A DNA stretch of 38,800 nucleotides from Fusobacterium sp. (GCF_019012925.1 NZ_JAGIRL010000038.1:1-38800); one strand, 5' to 3'; shown: positions 25,667-36,899, counted from the first letter of the stretch. Program-made: numbers and translations. Notes: a model not told the origin generated them from the letters alone.

Positions 25667-27214
25667 TTATCCTAATTTACTATCTTCTTTCATTTTCTTA
25701 ACAGAAGAATAAGTTAAACCTTCTATTTGATGTTTTTCTGGTGAAGCAGTGAAAAATGAAGCAATAAGAGAAATAATAACACTTCCACCAATTATTAAGA
25801 AAGAGATCATAAACTCAAATACTTTAGGTTGAACATAATTAGGTATAATTGCATTAGCTATTCCCATAGGATTAGTTAGATATAGTGCTATTAATATAGA
25901 AGCTATAAATCCAATCCAAACAGCTTTTGTATCAACTTTTTCAAAGAAGATACCTGCAAGGAATACTCCAGCAATAGGTCCACCTAATAAACCAGTTATA
26001 GCTTGGAAATATAGGAACATATCTCCTTGTCCTGAATATAGGAAATGTACAGCAATTATTGTACTAAGGATACCAACTAACCAGCTAGATTTTTTAGCAA
26101 AAGATAGTTTTTGATGATCAGTCATATCAGGTCTTAAGTGCTCTAAAATATCTGCAGTCATACAAGTAGAAACAGAGTTTAAACTTGAAGAAACAGTAGA
26201 TTGAGCAGCAGCAAAGATAGCTGCTAAAACAAGTCCTGAAATACCAGTAGGTATATATTGGATTACAAAATATGGCAGTATAGCATTACCATTGATACCA
26301 GCAGGAAGTTGTGCTTTGTATTTAAAGAATATAAATAAAGCAGATCCCATACCAACAAAGATAAAAATACTAGTAAGTAGTAAAGGAATATTCATAAATA
26401 AACTTCTTTTAGCTTCATGCTCATTTTTTGTAGTGTTGTATCTTTGTACTATATCCTGACTTCCAACATATGCATAGATAGAGTTTACAAATCCACCAAT
26501 TAACATAGTCCAAATACTAATTTTTGCTAGATCTAAACTGAAAAAGTCACTATTTAATAACATTCCATTTTCAGATAGAGTAGAAAATCCTTGTCCAACT
26601 CCTTCAGGAGCTGCAGTAAATCCAGCTATGATAATTAAAATAGCTCCAAATAGAAGAACAATAGTTTGTATAGCATCAGACCATAGTACCGCTTCGATTC
26701 CTCCCATAGAAGTATAAGCTACACAGAAAATAGCTACTCCAACTGTTAAAACAACAGGATTAAGTGATGGAAGTGCTTGTTGTAAAGCTAGTGTTGGTAA
26801 GTAAAGAACAATAGCCATTCTAACAATATGAAATAGAATAAAAGCTAAACTTCCAATAAGTCTAAATTTGTTGTCAAATCTTTTCCCAAGATATTCATAA
26901 GCAGTAGTGACATTAACTCTTCTAAAGAAAGGAACAAATACTACAGCAGCAACCCAAACAATAGGAATTATTCCTAATGGAGCCATACCAAGTAGCCAAC
27001 CTTTACTAAAGACAGATGCAGGAATAGCTATGAATGAAATAGAAGATAATGCAGTTGCATAGATACTACAAGCAGTAACCCAAGAAGGAACTCTTCCCCC
27101 TGCTTTGAAGTAATCTTCAGTAGAGTTCGCTCTTTTAGAGAAATAAACCCCAACCATAAACATTCCTATAAAATACAGTAAAATAACAATCCAGTTAAGC
27201 CAGTGCCAGCTCAT
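25667..27214 (-). CDS. Sodium/solute symporter (SSS family), likely sialic acid or related sugar
   Basis: 515 residues with about 13 hydrophobic segments, the SSS (SLC5) layout. The start region (MSWHWLNWIVILLYFIGMF) leads to RANSTEDYFKAGGRVPSW, a typical SSS loop; YEYLGKRFDNKFRLIGSL and the sixth-segment SMGGIEAVLWSDAIQ follow. An in-frame ATG 18 codons upstream (27268) was rejected, since TTTAGGAGGTTA precedes 27214 and the earlier codons lie over the operator. SSS proteins that carry sialic acid (SiaT) are known. The shared operator with the nan genes suggests this role or a related amino-sugar; substrate is inferred only. Confidence 0.85.
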   Translation of the reverse strand: MSWHWLNWIVILLYFIGMFMVGVYFSKRANSTEDYFKAGGRVPSWVTACSIYATALSSISFIAIPASVFSKGWLLGMAPLGIIPIVWVAAVVFVPFFRRVNVTTAYEYLGKRFDNKFRLIGSLAFILFHIVRMAIVLYLPTLALQQALPSLNPVVLTVGVAIFCVAYTSMGGIEAVLWSDAIQTIVLLFGAILIIIAGFTAAPEGVGQGFSTLSENGMLLNSDFFSLDLAKISIWTMLIGGFVNSIYAYVGSQDIVQRYNTTKNEHEAKRSLFMNIPLLLTSIFIFVGMGSALFIFFKYKAQLPAGINGNAILPYFVIQYIPTGISGLVLAAIFAAAQSTVSSSLNSVSTCMTADILEHLRPDMTDHQKLSFAKKSSWLVGILSTIIAVHFLYSGQGDMFLYFQAITGLLGGPIAGVFLAGIFFEKVDTKAVWIGFIASILIALYLTNPMGIANAIIPNYVQPKVFEFMISFLIIGGSVIISLIASFFTASPEKHQIEGLTYSSVKKMKEDSKLG

Positions 27215-27253
27215 AAATAACCTCCTAAATATTAAATTAAGTAAATTCAAAAT

Positions 27254-27267
27254 TGTTCTCGTGAACA
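27254..27267. promoter_or_regulatory. Operator 1 (symporter gene)
   Basis: TGTTCTCGTGAACA, a 14-bp near-palindrome. It lies just downstream of the symporter -10 (predicted start near 27279). It is the exact reverse complement of operator 3. Likely bound by the LacI-type regulator encoded nearby. Confidence 0.75.
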
Positions 27268-27285
27268 ATATTGTTGCGTTGATTT

Positions 27286-27314
27286 ATAATATTATTTTTA
27301 TTAAAATTTGTCAA
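27286..27314 (-). promoter_or_regulatory. Promoter of the symporter gene
   Basis: On the minus strand TTGACA (27314-27309), a 17-nt spacer and TATTAT (27291-27286). Operator 1 begins about 12 nt after the expected start. Confidence 0.75.
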
Positions 27315-27504
27315 CATATATTTTTTGAAAATATTGTACTAAAATAGTAAGAATAGATTAAAATATACTTGGAATACTGAATTTTACGTGTACGCATGTG
27401 GGAAAAAATTTTTTCTTAATAAAATTTTATAGTTTTAAAAAAATAATAATTGATTATATAGTGTTTTAAATGTACTGAAAAAATATAAAAAATTAGAGAA
27501 AACA

Positions 27505-27533
27505 TTGACAAAAATAGAAAAAAAGGGTATATT
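27505..27533 (+). promoter_or_regulatory. Promoter of the regulator-siaP-siaQM unit
   Basis: Consensus TTGACA (27505-27510), 17-nt spacer, TATATT (27528-27533). Expected start near 27540, with operator 2 immediately after. Confidence 0.8.
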
Positions 27534-27542
27534 ATTATTAAA

Positions 27543-27556
27543 TGATCACGTGAACA
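27543..27556. promoter_or_regulatory. Operator 2 (regulator/sia unit)
   Basis: TGATCACGTGAACA, near-palindromic; it differs from operator 1 at two positions (A for T at 3, A for T at 6). Placement right after the start site suggests repression and autoregulation by the LacI-type protein. Confidence 0.75.
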
Positions 27557-27578
27557 TATTTTAAGGAGAGAGCTTGCT

Positions 27579-28583
27579 ATGATAACACAAAAAGAGATAG
27601 CTGAAAAATTGGGGATAAGCAGAACAACTGTAGCAAGAGCTATAAATGGAAGTCCTTTAATAAAAGAAGAAACGAAAAAAAAGATTTTGGAGTTAGTAAA
27701 AGAGACTAACTATGAAAAAAATTATCTAGGAAGCTCACTAGGAGCCAAAAAGAGCAAAAGAGTGTGTGCTTTGGTAGTTAAATCTAGAAATGAGTTTTAT
27801 ACTCAAGAGATATTGAGAGGGATAGAAGAGGTAGCTAATGAATATAGAGCTTACAACTATCACATTGATATTAAGATAACAGATATTAACGATCCAGATG
27901 AGCAGTTAGATGTTTTAAAAAAAGTATTAAAAGAGAGAGATTTAGATGGAATAATAATAACTCCATTAGATAAGAACAGAGTATATGAAATATTAAAACC
28001 TAAATTAAAAGATCTGAAAATTTTATCATTGGGAATTAGATTGCACAGAGATATTCCACATGTAGGTCCAGATCATAAGAAACAAGGGAAGATAGCAGCA
28101 GGATTGATGTCACAACTTCTACGTAGAGATGAAAAGATACTGATCATTGACAATGGAGATGATAAAGTTTCATCAAAACTCTATTTAGATGGATTTCTAA
28201 AAAGAATAACTGAGGAAAATTTCCAAATAGAGGGACCGATTAATTTGAGTGGAATAGAGGAGAGCATAGAGTATTTAGAGGAAAAATTGAAGAGCGATAA
28301 TATAAAAGGATTATACATCAATAGATATGCTCACGATATACTGGATAAAGTGCCACATAATCTATTAGAAGATAGAAAGATTGTAACTAATGGTATTGGA
28401 ATCATTATAAAAAAATTGATAAGAAAAAAAATTATTGATATTACAGTAATGGAAGAGATAGCATCAGAAGGGTATATGGCAGGGAAAAGAGTATTTGAAA
28501 TGCTATATAGAAACAAAGAACAAGATAGGAATTGGGATATTTCAAAATCGCACATAATCTTTTATGAGAATTTAGAAGATTAA
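27579..28583 (+). CDS. LacI-family transcriptional regulator of the sialic acid genes
   Basis: 334 residues. The N-terminal HTH (1-25) reads MITQKEIAEKLGISRTTVAR, followed by the hinge-region and a periplasmic-binding-like sugar sensor domain (about 65-330: RVCALVVKSRNEFYTQEILRG). LacI-type proteins usually repress and are released by a sugar ligand. First gene of the unit with siaP and siaQM; likely ligand is sialic acid, ManNAc or ManNAc-6-P. RpiR- and GntR-type regulators govern nan genes in better-known bacteria, so a LacI type is of interest. ATG with AAGGAGAGAG. Confidence 0.88.
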   Translation: MITQKEIAEKLGISRTTVARAINGSPLIKEETKKKILELVKETNYEKNYLGSSLGAKKSKRVCALVVKSRNEFYTQEILRGIEEVANEYRAYNYHIDIKITDINDPDEQLDVLKKVLKERDLDGIIITPLDKNRVYEILKPKLKDLKILSLGIRLHRDIPHVGPDHKKQGKIAAGLMSQLLRRDEKILIIDNGDDKVSSKLYLDGFLKRITEENFQIEGPINLSGIEESIEYLEEKLKSDNIKGLYINRYAHDILDKVPHNLLEDRKIVTNGIGIIIKKLIRKKIIDITVMEEIASEGYMAGKRVFEMLYRNKEQDRNWDISKSHIIFYENLED

Positions 28584-28605
28584 TATAAAAAATGTTGGAG
28601 GTTAA

Positions 28606-29595
<990 letters not shown>

Positions 29596-29620
29596 TATCA
29601 AAATATAGAGGGAGTTAATA

Positions 29621-31468
29621 ATGAAAATAGTTGATAAATTAGAAGAGTGGATTGGAGGAACCCTATTTGTAGGAATGTTCTTGGTATTGGTATTACAGAT
29701 TATCTCAAGACAGGTACTAGGAAAACCTCTTATGTGGAGTGAGGAGCTTTCAAGTTTAATATTTGTTTATGTAGGAATGTTAGGAATAAGTATGGGAATA
29801 AGAAAACAGACACACGTACTAATAGATTTCTTATTTACTAGATTTAGTCCAATGGTTCAAAAAATAGTTTTCACAATATCTCAATTGATTATATTGGTTT
29901 GTATTATCTTTATGGGATATTTGGGAAATATTTTGTATCAAAAGAAATGGATATTTGAGTTGGTATCATTAAAAATATCAAGTGGTTGGATGTATTTAGC
30001 ACTACCTTTGATCTCAATACTTATGTTATTCCGTTTTTATCAGGCATATAAAGAGAACTATGAAAATGATAAAGTTCTTATAAAACCAGTATTTATACTT
30101 ATAGCTCTAGCTGTAATAATAGGTTTAGTAATAGTAAATCCAAAGATATTTGCTGCATTGAGAGTATCTAAATATATCAAATTAGGTAGTATGGGTGGAT
30201 TTGTAACAATAGCTGTATGGCTAGTAATGATATTTGCTGGACTTCCAGTAGGATGGTCATTAATGGCAGCAACACTTTTCTATTTCTCAACTGGAAGATG
30301 GAATGTAGTATATTTTGCATCAGCAAAATTAGTAGATAGTTTAAATAGTTTTAGCTTATTGAGTGTGCCGTTCTTTGTACTTACAGGTATATTGATGAAT
30401 GGGTCAGGAATTACTGAAAGAATATTCAACTTTGCAAAAGCATTATTGGGACACTATACTGGAGGAATGGGACATGTAAACGTAGCAGCATCTCTTATTT
30501 TCTCTGGAATGTCAGGATCAGCTATTGCAGATGCTGGTGGATTGGGACAATTGGAAATAAAGGCTATGAGAGATGAGGGTTATGATGATGATATCTGTGG
30601 AGGTATCACAGCAGCCTCTTGTATAATAGGTCCATTAGTACCACCTAGTATCAGTATGATAGTTTATGGTGTAATTGCTAACCAATCAATAGCAAAACTA
30701 TTCTTAGCAGGATTTGTTCCTGGAGTATTAACAACAATAGCTTTAATGATAATGAACTATTTTATTTGTAAAAAAAGAGGATATAAGAAAGCTAAAAAAG
30801 CTACTTTTAAAGAGCAAGTTCACGCTTTTAAAAAGTCTTTCTGGGCTCTATTAACTCCATTTATAATAATAGGTGGAATCTTCTCAGGACTATTTACTCC
30901 AACAGAAGCAGCAGTTGTAGCAGCTCTATATTCAGTTGTTTTAGGAGCTTTTATATATAAAGAGTTAACTATTGAATCTTTCTTTAAACATTGTGTAGAG
31001 GCTATGGCAATAAGTGGAGTTACAGTATTAATGATAATTACTGTTACTTTCTTTGGAGATATGATAGCTAGAGAGCAGATTGCAATGAGAATAGCTGATC
31101 TATTTATGAAGTTTGCAAGTTCTAAATTAACAGTGTTAATAATGATAAATGCGTTATTACTTTTCTTAGGAATGTTTATAGATGCTTTAGCATTGCAATT
31201 CCTAGTATTACCTATGTTAATTCCTGTAGCTGCAAATGTTGGAATAGATTTAGTATTCTTTGGAGTAATGACAACTTTAAATATGATGATAGGAATTTTA
31301 ACACCTCCAATGGGAATGGCTCTATTTGTAGTTGCCCAAGTTGGAAAAATGCCAGTAAGTACAGTAACAAAAGGAGTACTACCATTTTTAATACCAATAT
31401 TTATAACACTAGTAGTTATAACTATTTTCCCAGGAATAATAACTTTCTTACCAAATTTAATAATGTAA
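29621..31468 (+). CDS. siaT: Sialic acid TRAP transporter membrane protein SiaQM (fused small and large subunits)
   Basis: 615 residues. The small Q subunit is at about 1-165 ([33 protein letters not shown]) and the large M subunit about 190-615, with an extra linking membrane helix near 150-185. The M part shows the conserved [15 protein letters not shown] and [14 protein letters not shown] motifs of TRAP permeases. It uses a sodium gradient to import sialic acid delivered by SiaP. Fusion is as in Haemophilus and other Fusobacterium-type genomes. A strong hairpin lies between it and nanK. Confidence 0.95.
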   Translation: MKIVDKLEEWIGGTLFVGMFLVLVLQIISRQVLGKPLMWSEELSSLIFVYVGMLGISMGIRKQTHVLIDFLFTRFSPMVQKIVFTISQLIILVCIIFMGYLGNILYQKKWIFELVSLKISSGWMYLALPLISILMLFRFYQAYKENYENDKVLIKPVFILIALAVIIGLVIVNPKIFAALRVSKYIKLGSMGGFVTIAVWLVMIFAGLPVGWSLMAATLFYFSTGRWNVVYFASAKLVDSLNSFSLLSVPFFVLTGILMNGSGITERIFNFAKALLGHYTGGMGHVNVAASLIFSGMSGSAIADAGGLGQLEIKAMRDEGYDDDICGGITAASCIIGPLVPPSISMIVYGVIANQSIAKLFLAGFVPGVLTTIALMIMNYFICKKRGYKKAKKATFKEQVHAFKKSFWALLTPFIIIGGIFSGLFTPTEAAVVAALYSVVLGAFIYKELTIESFFKHCVEAMAISGVTVLMIITVTFFGDMIAREQIAMRIADLFMKFASSKLTVLIMINALLLFLGMFIDALALQFLVLPMLIPVAANVGIDLVFFGVMTTLNMMIGILTPPMGMALFVVAQVGKMPVSTVTKGVLPFLIPIFITLVVITIFPGIITFLPNLIM

Positions 31469-31507
31469 CAAAAAAAAGAATACAAGAGTAAAAAATTGTG
31501 ATAAAAT

Positions 31508-31538
31508 AAAAAGAGTGAATTTTTAATTCACTCTTTTT
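31508..31538 (+). terminator. Intercistronic terminator or attenuator between siaQM and nanK
   Basis: Perfect 13-bp stem AAAAAGAGTGAAT (31508-31520) / ATTCACTCTTTTT (31526-31538), loop TTTTA; the T run is in the stem. nanK starts 23 nt later with no strong promoter seen, so partial readthrough may lower the level of nanK relative to the transporter. Confidence 0.8.
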
Positions 31539-31561
31539 ATAAATATAACTGAGGAGGAATA

Positions 31562-32470
31562 ATGAAAGTAATAGGGATTGATATAGGTGGAACTGCAGTA
31601 AAATTTGCTCTTTTGACAGAGATAGGAGAGATTTTAAAAACAGGAGAGTTTCCAACAGAAGCAGGTAAAGGAGTTGAAAATCTATTTGATAATATTTGCA
31701 AAGTGATAGATGGATATTTGTCAGAAGATGTATTGGGAATAGCAGTATCTGGAACAGGACAGATAGATGGAACTATAGGAAAAGTAATAGGTGGAAATCC
31801 AATAATTCCAGGTTGGATAGGAACTAATCTAGTTGAGAGATTGGAAAGTAAGTATAAATTACCAGCTGTTTTAGAAAATGATGTAAACTGTGCAGCACTG
31901 GGAGAAAAGTGGCTAGGAGCAGGAAAAGATGATAAAGATTTTCTATGTTTAACAATTGGAACAGGAATTGGTGGTGGAATAGTTTTAGATGGAGATATCT
32001 TTAGAGGAAAAACTTGTGTAGCAGGAGAATTTGGACATATACAGATAGAAAAAAATGGTGAGCAGTGTCTATGTGGAAAAAAAGGTTGCTATGAGAGATA
32101 TGCTTCAGCAACAGCTTTAGTAAAAATGGTAGAAGAGAAAACTGGAAAGAAATTAAATGGAAAAGAGATTTTTGAGCTTGAAAAATCTGGAGATTTAGAG
32201 ATAAAATCAGTAGTAGATAGTTGGATAGACTATTTTACAGATGGATTGAGCACAATAGCTTATATATTCAATCCTACTTTGGTTGTAGTTGGTGGTGGAG
32301 TTACAAAACAGGGTGACTACCTTTTAGATAGAATTAAGAAGAGTTTAGATGGAAAATTAGGAGAGAACTATAAAAAGAATTTAGAGATAAAATTTGCAGA
32401 ATTGGGAAATAATGCTGGAATCTTAGGTGCAGAGTATTTGTTGTTGAAAAAAATAGGGAAACTAAAATAA
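31562..32470 (+). CDS. nanK: N-acetylmannosamine kinase (ROK family)
   Basis: 302 residues. Phosphorylates ManNAc to ManNAc-6-P with ATP. The ROK signature is complete: the ATP loop GIDIGGTAVKFAL (5-17), ENDVNCAALGE with the catalytic aspartate, GEFGHI with H159, and the zinc cysteines in CLCGKKGCYERYAS. Other ROK proteins are glucose or fructose kinases, but the setting between siaQM and nanE supports NanK. ATG after GAGGAGGAAT. Confidence 0.9.
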   Translation: MKVIGIDIGGTAVKFALLTEIGEILKTGEFPTEAGKGVENLFDNICKVIDGYLSEDVLGIAVSGTGQIDGTIGKVIGGNPIIPGWIGTNLVERLESKYKLPAVLENDVNCAALGEKWLGAGKDDKDFLCLTIGTGIGGGIVLDGDIFRGKTCVAGEFGHIQIEKNGEQCLCGKKGCYERYASATALVKMVEEKTGKKLNGKEIFELEKSGDLEIKSVVDSWIDYFTDGLSTIAYIFNPTLVVVGGGVTKQGDYLLDRIKKSLDGKLGENYKKNLEIKFAELGNNAGILGAEYLLLKKIGKLK

Positions 32471-32476
32471 AATGTA

Positions 32477-32505
32477 TTGACAAAACTCAGAAAAGATTGT
32501 ATGTT
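32477..32505 (+). promoter_or_regulatory. Internal promoter for yhcH-nanE
   Basis: TTGACA (32477-32482), 17-nt spacer, TATGTT (32500-32505). It begins 6 nt after the nanK stop. Operator 3 overlaps the expected start. Confidence 0.75.
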
Positions 32506-32514
32506 TTATATATA

Positions 32515-32528
32515 TGTTCACGAGAACA
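32515..32528. promoter_or_regulatory. Operator 3 (yhcH-nanE)
   Basis: TGTTCACGAGAACA; identical to operator 1 read on the other strand. It sits at the predicted start site, just before the yhcH Shine-Dalgarno. Confidence 0.75.
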
Positions 32529-32544
32529 AAACGGAGGTAAAGAG

Positions 32545-33006
32545 ATGATATATGGAGAGATAAAAGAATTAGGAAAGTACAAAGGGATTTCAAAAAATTT
32601 AGATACAGCTATTGACTTTATATTAGAAGGTAAGTATAAAAATGGAGTAGTTGGAAAGAATATAGTTGATGGAGAGAAGGTTTATTTCAATCAGCCAGAT
32701 TCACCTATGACAAAAGAGTTAGCTGAAGGATTTATAGAAAACCATAGAAAATATATTGATATTCATATGGTAATAGAGGGAGAAGAGAAGATAGGATATA
32801 TCTCAAATACTGATATCAAATTGACAAAAGAGTATGATGATGCAGGAGATTATGAATTATATGAGGGAGAGTTAGAAAACCTATTCTATTTAGATCCTAA
32901 AAAATATATAATTCTTTTCCCAGGAGAGCCACACATGGCACTAATCAAAGGTGGAGAGGAAACTAAAAAAATAAAAAAAGTAATCTTTAAAGTGTTAGTA
33001 GACTAA
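32545..33006 (+). CDS. nanQ: YhcH/YjgK/YiaL family protein (NanQ-like sialic acid anomerase candidate)
   Basis: 153 residues, a cupin-type beta sandwich. YhcH-family proteins are found in nan operons, and NanQ of E. coli speeds interconversion of sialic acid anomers. Matching motifs: HRKYIDIHMVIEGEEKIGY and LFPGEPHMA with histidines placed for a metal. The frame is open from 32497, but those codons run over operator 3; ATG 32545 with GGAGGTAAAG is the start. nanE follows after 25 nt. Confidence 0.87.
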   Translation: MIYGEIKELGKYKGISKNLDTAIDFILEGKYKNGVVGKNIVDGEKVYFNQPDSPMTKELAEGFIENHRKYIDIHMVIEGEEKIGYISNTDIKLTKEYDDAGDYELYEGELENLFYLDPKKYIILFPGEPHMALIKGGEETKKIKKVIFKVLVD

Positions 33007-33031
33007 TAAAACTTAGGAAAGGTGATTATAG

Positions 33032-33706
33032 ATGAATAGATTAGATAGAGTAAAAGGAAAATTAATAGTATCTTGTCAAGCACTTCCAGAAGAACCATTA
33101 CACAGCTCATTTATAATGGGAAGAATGGCTTATGCTGCATATGTAGGTGGAGCATCAGGAATTAGAGCCAATACAGTTGTAGATATACAAGAGATAAAAA
33201 AGAATGTAGATCTTCCAATAATTGGAATAATAAAAGAGCAGTATGGAGATAATGAAGTATATATTACTCCAACAATGAAAGAGATAGATGCATTAGTAGC
33301 TGAAGGTGTAGATGTAATTGCTATAGATGGAACTAAGAGAGAGAGACCTGATGGAAGAACTTTAGATGATTTGATGAAAGAAGCTAAAGAGAAGTATCCT
33401 AACCAATTATTTATGGCTGATATTTCATCAGTTGAAGAGGCAGTAAATGCTGAAAAGATAGGTTTTGATATAGTAGGAACTACATTGGTAGGTTATACAC
33501 ACTATACTAAAGGGAATGATCCAGTGACAGAATTAGAAAAAGTTATAAAAGCTGTATCAATTCCAGTAATTGGGGAAGGAAACCTAGATACACCAGCTAA
33601 GGCTAAAAAAGCATTAGATTTAGGAGCTTTTGCTGTTGTAGTAGGTGGAGCTATAACTAGACCACAACAGATAACTAAGAAGTTTGTAACTGAAATGGAA
33701 AAATAA
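33032..33706 (+). CDS. nanE: N-acetylmannosamine-6-phosphate 2-epimerase
   Basis: 224 residues, TIM barrel. Converts ManNAc-6-P to GlcNAc-6-P. The catalytic lysine and glutamate are seen as K68 (in GIIKEQYG) and E182 (in IGEGNLDTP), two residues on from the K66/E180 numbering I recall for the C. perfringens enzyme. [12 protein letters not shown] near the N-terminus and GGASGIRAN are family marks. ATG with AGGAAAGGTG. nanA, nagA and nagB, needed to enter and leave this step, are not in the window. Confidence 0.95.
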   Translation: MNRLDRVKGKLIVSCQALPEEPLHSSFIMGRMAYAAYVGGASGIRANTVVDIQEIKKNVDLPIIGIIKEQYGDNEVYITPTMKEIDALVAEGVDVIAIDGTKRERPDGRTLDDLMKEAKEKYPNQLFMADISSVEEAVNAEKIGFDIVGTTLVGYTHYTKGNDPVTELEKVIKAVSIPVIGEGNLDTPAKAKKALDLGAFAVVVGGAITRPQQITKKFVTEMEK

Positions 33707-33714
33707 AATATGAT

Positions 33715-33757
33715 AAAAGGGGGGAAGATTTTAATTAGTTAAAATTTTTCTCCTTTT
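33715..33757 (+). terminator. Terminator after nanE
   Basis: AAAAGG..GGGAAGATTTTAA pairs with TTAAAATTTTTCTCCTTTT, with several G-U pairs and a TTAG loop. It begins 9 nt after the nanE stop and has T runs in its 3' arm. Confidence 0.75.
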
Positions 33758-33803
33758 ATACATTATGCTAAAATTATAAGCTAAAAAACTAAAAAAGGAT
33801 TTT

Positions 33804-33920
33804 ATGAAATTTGAAAAATGGACATATAGAAAAAATCCTTTTAAAAATATACCAAAAAATGAAATAGCTAGTCAAAAAATAGCCATAAAAAGATTAAAAA
33901 ATATACTTATATTTTCTTGA
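33804..33920 (+). CDS. Possible small protein of 38 residues
   Basis: ATG 33804 to TGA 33918-33920, with AAAGGA five to nine bases upstream. The product starts MKFEKWTYRKNPFKNIP and ends in KRLKNILIFS: basic, with no match I recognise. It could equally be a chance frame in A-rich DNA or a remnant, because the -35 of the pyk promoter lies over its stop codon and an inverted repeat spans its start. Confidence 0.25.
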   Translation: MKFEKWTYRKNPFKNIPKNEIASQKIAIKRLKNILIFS

Positions 33921-33945
33921 TAAATAGTGTAGTTTAGTATAGAAT
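33917..33945 (+). promoter_or_regulatory. Promoter of pyk
   Basis: TTGATA (33917-33922), 17-nt spacer, TAGAAT (33940-33945). The leader to the pyk start is about 107 nt. Confidence 0.7.
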
Positions 33946-34058
33946 TTATATTAGGTAAGTTTATGCTAAATGGTTAATTATTGGGTATGGGTATAAAGGA
34001 GAACTGTATAAACTGAGCTAGAATTAAAAAATTTTTATAATAATTTGAGGTGAGTAAT

Positions 34059-35471
34059 TTGAAAAAGACTAAAATTGTTTGTACAATTGGGCCTAAAACT
34101 GAATCAGTGGAAAGTTTAAAAACTCTTTTAAACACAGGAATGAACATGATGAGATTAAATTTCTCTCACGGAGATTACGAAGAGCATGGAAATAGAATAA
34201 TAAACTTTAGACAAGCTCAAAAAGAGACAGGAATTAGAGCTGCATTATTATTAGATACAAAAGGACCAGAAATAAGAACTATAAAACTTGAGGGTGGAAA
34301 AGATGTTACAATAGTAGCAGGACAAGAGTTTACAATAACAACAGATAAGAGTGTTATTGGAGATAATACAAAGGTTGCAGTAACTTATGATGGTTTTGCA
34401 AAAGATTTAAAAGTTGGAAATACTATATTAATAGATGATGGATTACTAGCATTTACAGTTACTGAGATCAACGGAAATGAAGTAAAATGCGTTGCTCAAA
34501 ACGGTGGAGAGTTAGGAGAAAATAAAGGAGTTAACCTACCAAATGTAGCTGTTAATTTACCAGCATTAGCTGAAAAAGATATAAGTGACCTTAAATTTGG
34601 TTGTGAGCAAGGAATAGATTATGTTGCAGCTTCTTTCATCAGAAAGGCTGATGACGTAAGAGCAGTAAGAAAAGTATTAGATGAGAATGGTGGAGAGAGA
34701 ATACAAATTATCTCTAAAATAGAAAACCAAGAGGGATTAGATAATTTTGAAGAGATATTAGCATTATCTGATGGTATAATGGTAGCAAGAGGTGACTTAG
34801 GAGTAGAGATTCCAGTTGAAGAGGTTCCTTTAGCACAAAAAATGATGATAAAAAGATGTAACGAAGTTGGAAAAGTAGTTATTACAGCTACTCAAATGCT
34901 AGATTCTATGATAAAAAATCCTAGACCTACAAGAGCAGAGGTAAACGACGTTGCAAATGCAATTTTAGATGGTACTGACTGTGTAATGTTATCTGGAGAA
35001 TCAGCAAAAGGAAAATATCCAGTAGAAGCAGTTACTGTAATGGCAAAAGTAGCAACTAAGATGGATCCATTAGTAAAAGTAGAAAGAAGTATAAATAAAG
35101 GTGACATAACAATAACTTCTGCAGTAGCAAGAGGAACTGCTGATGTAAGTGAAGAGCTAGGAGCTAAAGTTATAGTTGTTGGAACTCAATCAGGAAGAGC
35201 TGCAAGAGATATGAGAAGATACTTCCCAGCAGCAACAATACTAGCAATAACTAATGATGAAAAAACAGCTAACCAATTAGTAATTTCAAGAGGAGTAGTT
35301 CCTTACTATGATGATAAGGCAGAGACATTAGAGTCATTCTTCGAATTAGCTGAAAAAGTTTCAGTAGAGTTAGGATTAGCACAGTCAGGAGATATAGTTG
35401 TTGCAACTTGTGGAGAAAAAGTTTTCCAAAGAGGAACAACTAACTCAGTAAAAGTAATAAAAGTAAAATAG
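34059..35471 (+). CDS. pyk: Pyruvate kinase, PykF type (TTG start)
   Basis: 470 residues from TTG 34059, the length of E. coli PykF. Transfers phosphate from PEP to ADP. Motifs: MKKTKIVCTIGPKTES, MRLNFSHGDYEEHG, LLDTKGPEIRT, IISKIENQEGLDNF (catalytic lysine), MVARGDLGVEIP (metal ligand), VITATQMLDSMIKNPRPTRAE. GTG at 34050 is in frame, but lies inside the Shine-Dalgarno GAGGTGA, which is properly spaced to the TTG at 34059. No terminator is seen before eno. Confidence 0.97.
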   Translation: MKKTKIVCTIGPKTESVESLKTLLNTGMNMMRLNFSHGDYEEHGNRIINFRQAQKETGIRAALLLDTKGPEIRTIKLEGGKDVTIVAGQEFTITTDKSVIGDNTKVAVTYDGFAKDLKVGNTILIDDGLLAFTVTEINGNEVKCVAQNGGELGENKGVNLPNVAVNLPALAEKDISDLKFGCEQGIDYVAASFIRKADDVRAVRKVLDENGGERIQIISKIENQEGLDNFEEILALSDGIMVARGDLGVEIPVEEVPLAQKMMIKRCNEVGKVVITATQMLDSMIKNPRPTRAEVNDVANAILDGTDCVMLSGESAKGKYPVEAVTVMAKVATKMDPLVKVERSINKGDITITSAVARGTADVSEELGAKVIVVGTQSGRAARDMRRYFPAATILAITNDEKTANQLVISRGVVPYYDDKAETLESFFELAEKVSVELGLAQSGDIVVATCGEKVFQRGTTNSVKVIKVK

Positions 35472-35488
35472 TCAAAAAATACAAATTG

Positions 35489-35497
35489 TGATATAAT
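35489..35497 (+). promoter_or_regulatory. Extended -10 promoter of eno
   Basis: TGA plus TATAAT (35492-35497), 47 nt before the ATG; the -35 (TAGTCA, 35469-35474) is weak. With no terminator after pyk, eno probably receives readthrough as well. Confidence 0.6.
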
Positions 35498-35522
35498 TAT
35501 TTTATAGTTTAAGATAATATAA

Positions 35523-36851
<1,329 letters not shown>

Positions 36852-36867
36852 TAATATGAAAATATTA

Positions 36868-36899
36868 AACCCCTTAGAGTAATCTAAGGGGTTATTTTT
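36868..36899. terminator. Terminator after eno
   Basis: Perfect 11-bp stem AACCCCTTAGA (36868-36878) / TCTAAGGGGTT (36883-36893), loop GTAA, then ATTTTT. It also lies right at the end of the convergent regulator gene and could act on both strands. Confidence 0.9.

Larger units (their letters stand above)
27215..27578. other. Divergent intergenic region with two promoters and two operators
   Basis: 364 nt between the symporter and the LacI-type gene. Each side carries a promoter plus an operator. The middle (27315-27504) is AT-rich with no gene; a small GC-richer patch, ACGTGTACGCATGTGGG at about 27386-27402, stands out but was not identified. Confidence 0.6.
33707..34058 (+). other. Gap of 352 nt between nanE and pyk
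   Basis: It holds the nanE terminator, a 38-codon open frame (see 33804-33920), a strong promoter for pyk and a leader of about 107 nt with a possible 7-bp pairing AGTTTAT (33958-33964) / ATAAACT (34008-34014). Around the open frame AAAAGGATTTT and AAAATCCTTTT also form an inverted repeat (33792-33844). Confidence 0.55.

Noticed and set aside
27386..27402. CRP-like or fourth nan operator in ACGTGTACGCATGTGGG
   Set aside because: It is only weakly palindromic and does not match the TGWTCWCGWGAACA sites; left unassigned.
30820..31485. 221-codon minus-strand open frame inside siaQM
   Set aside because: Long only because the opposite strand codes for a hydrophobic, low-stop protein; no start signal and low-complexity product.
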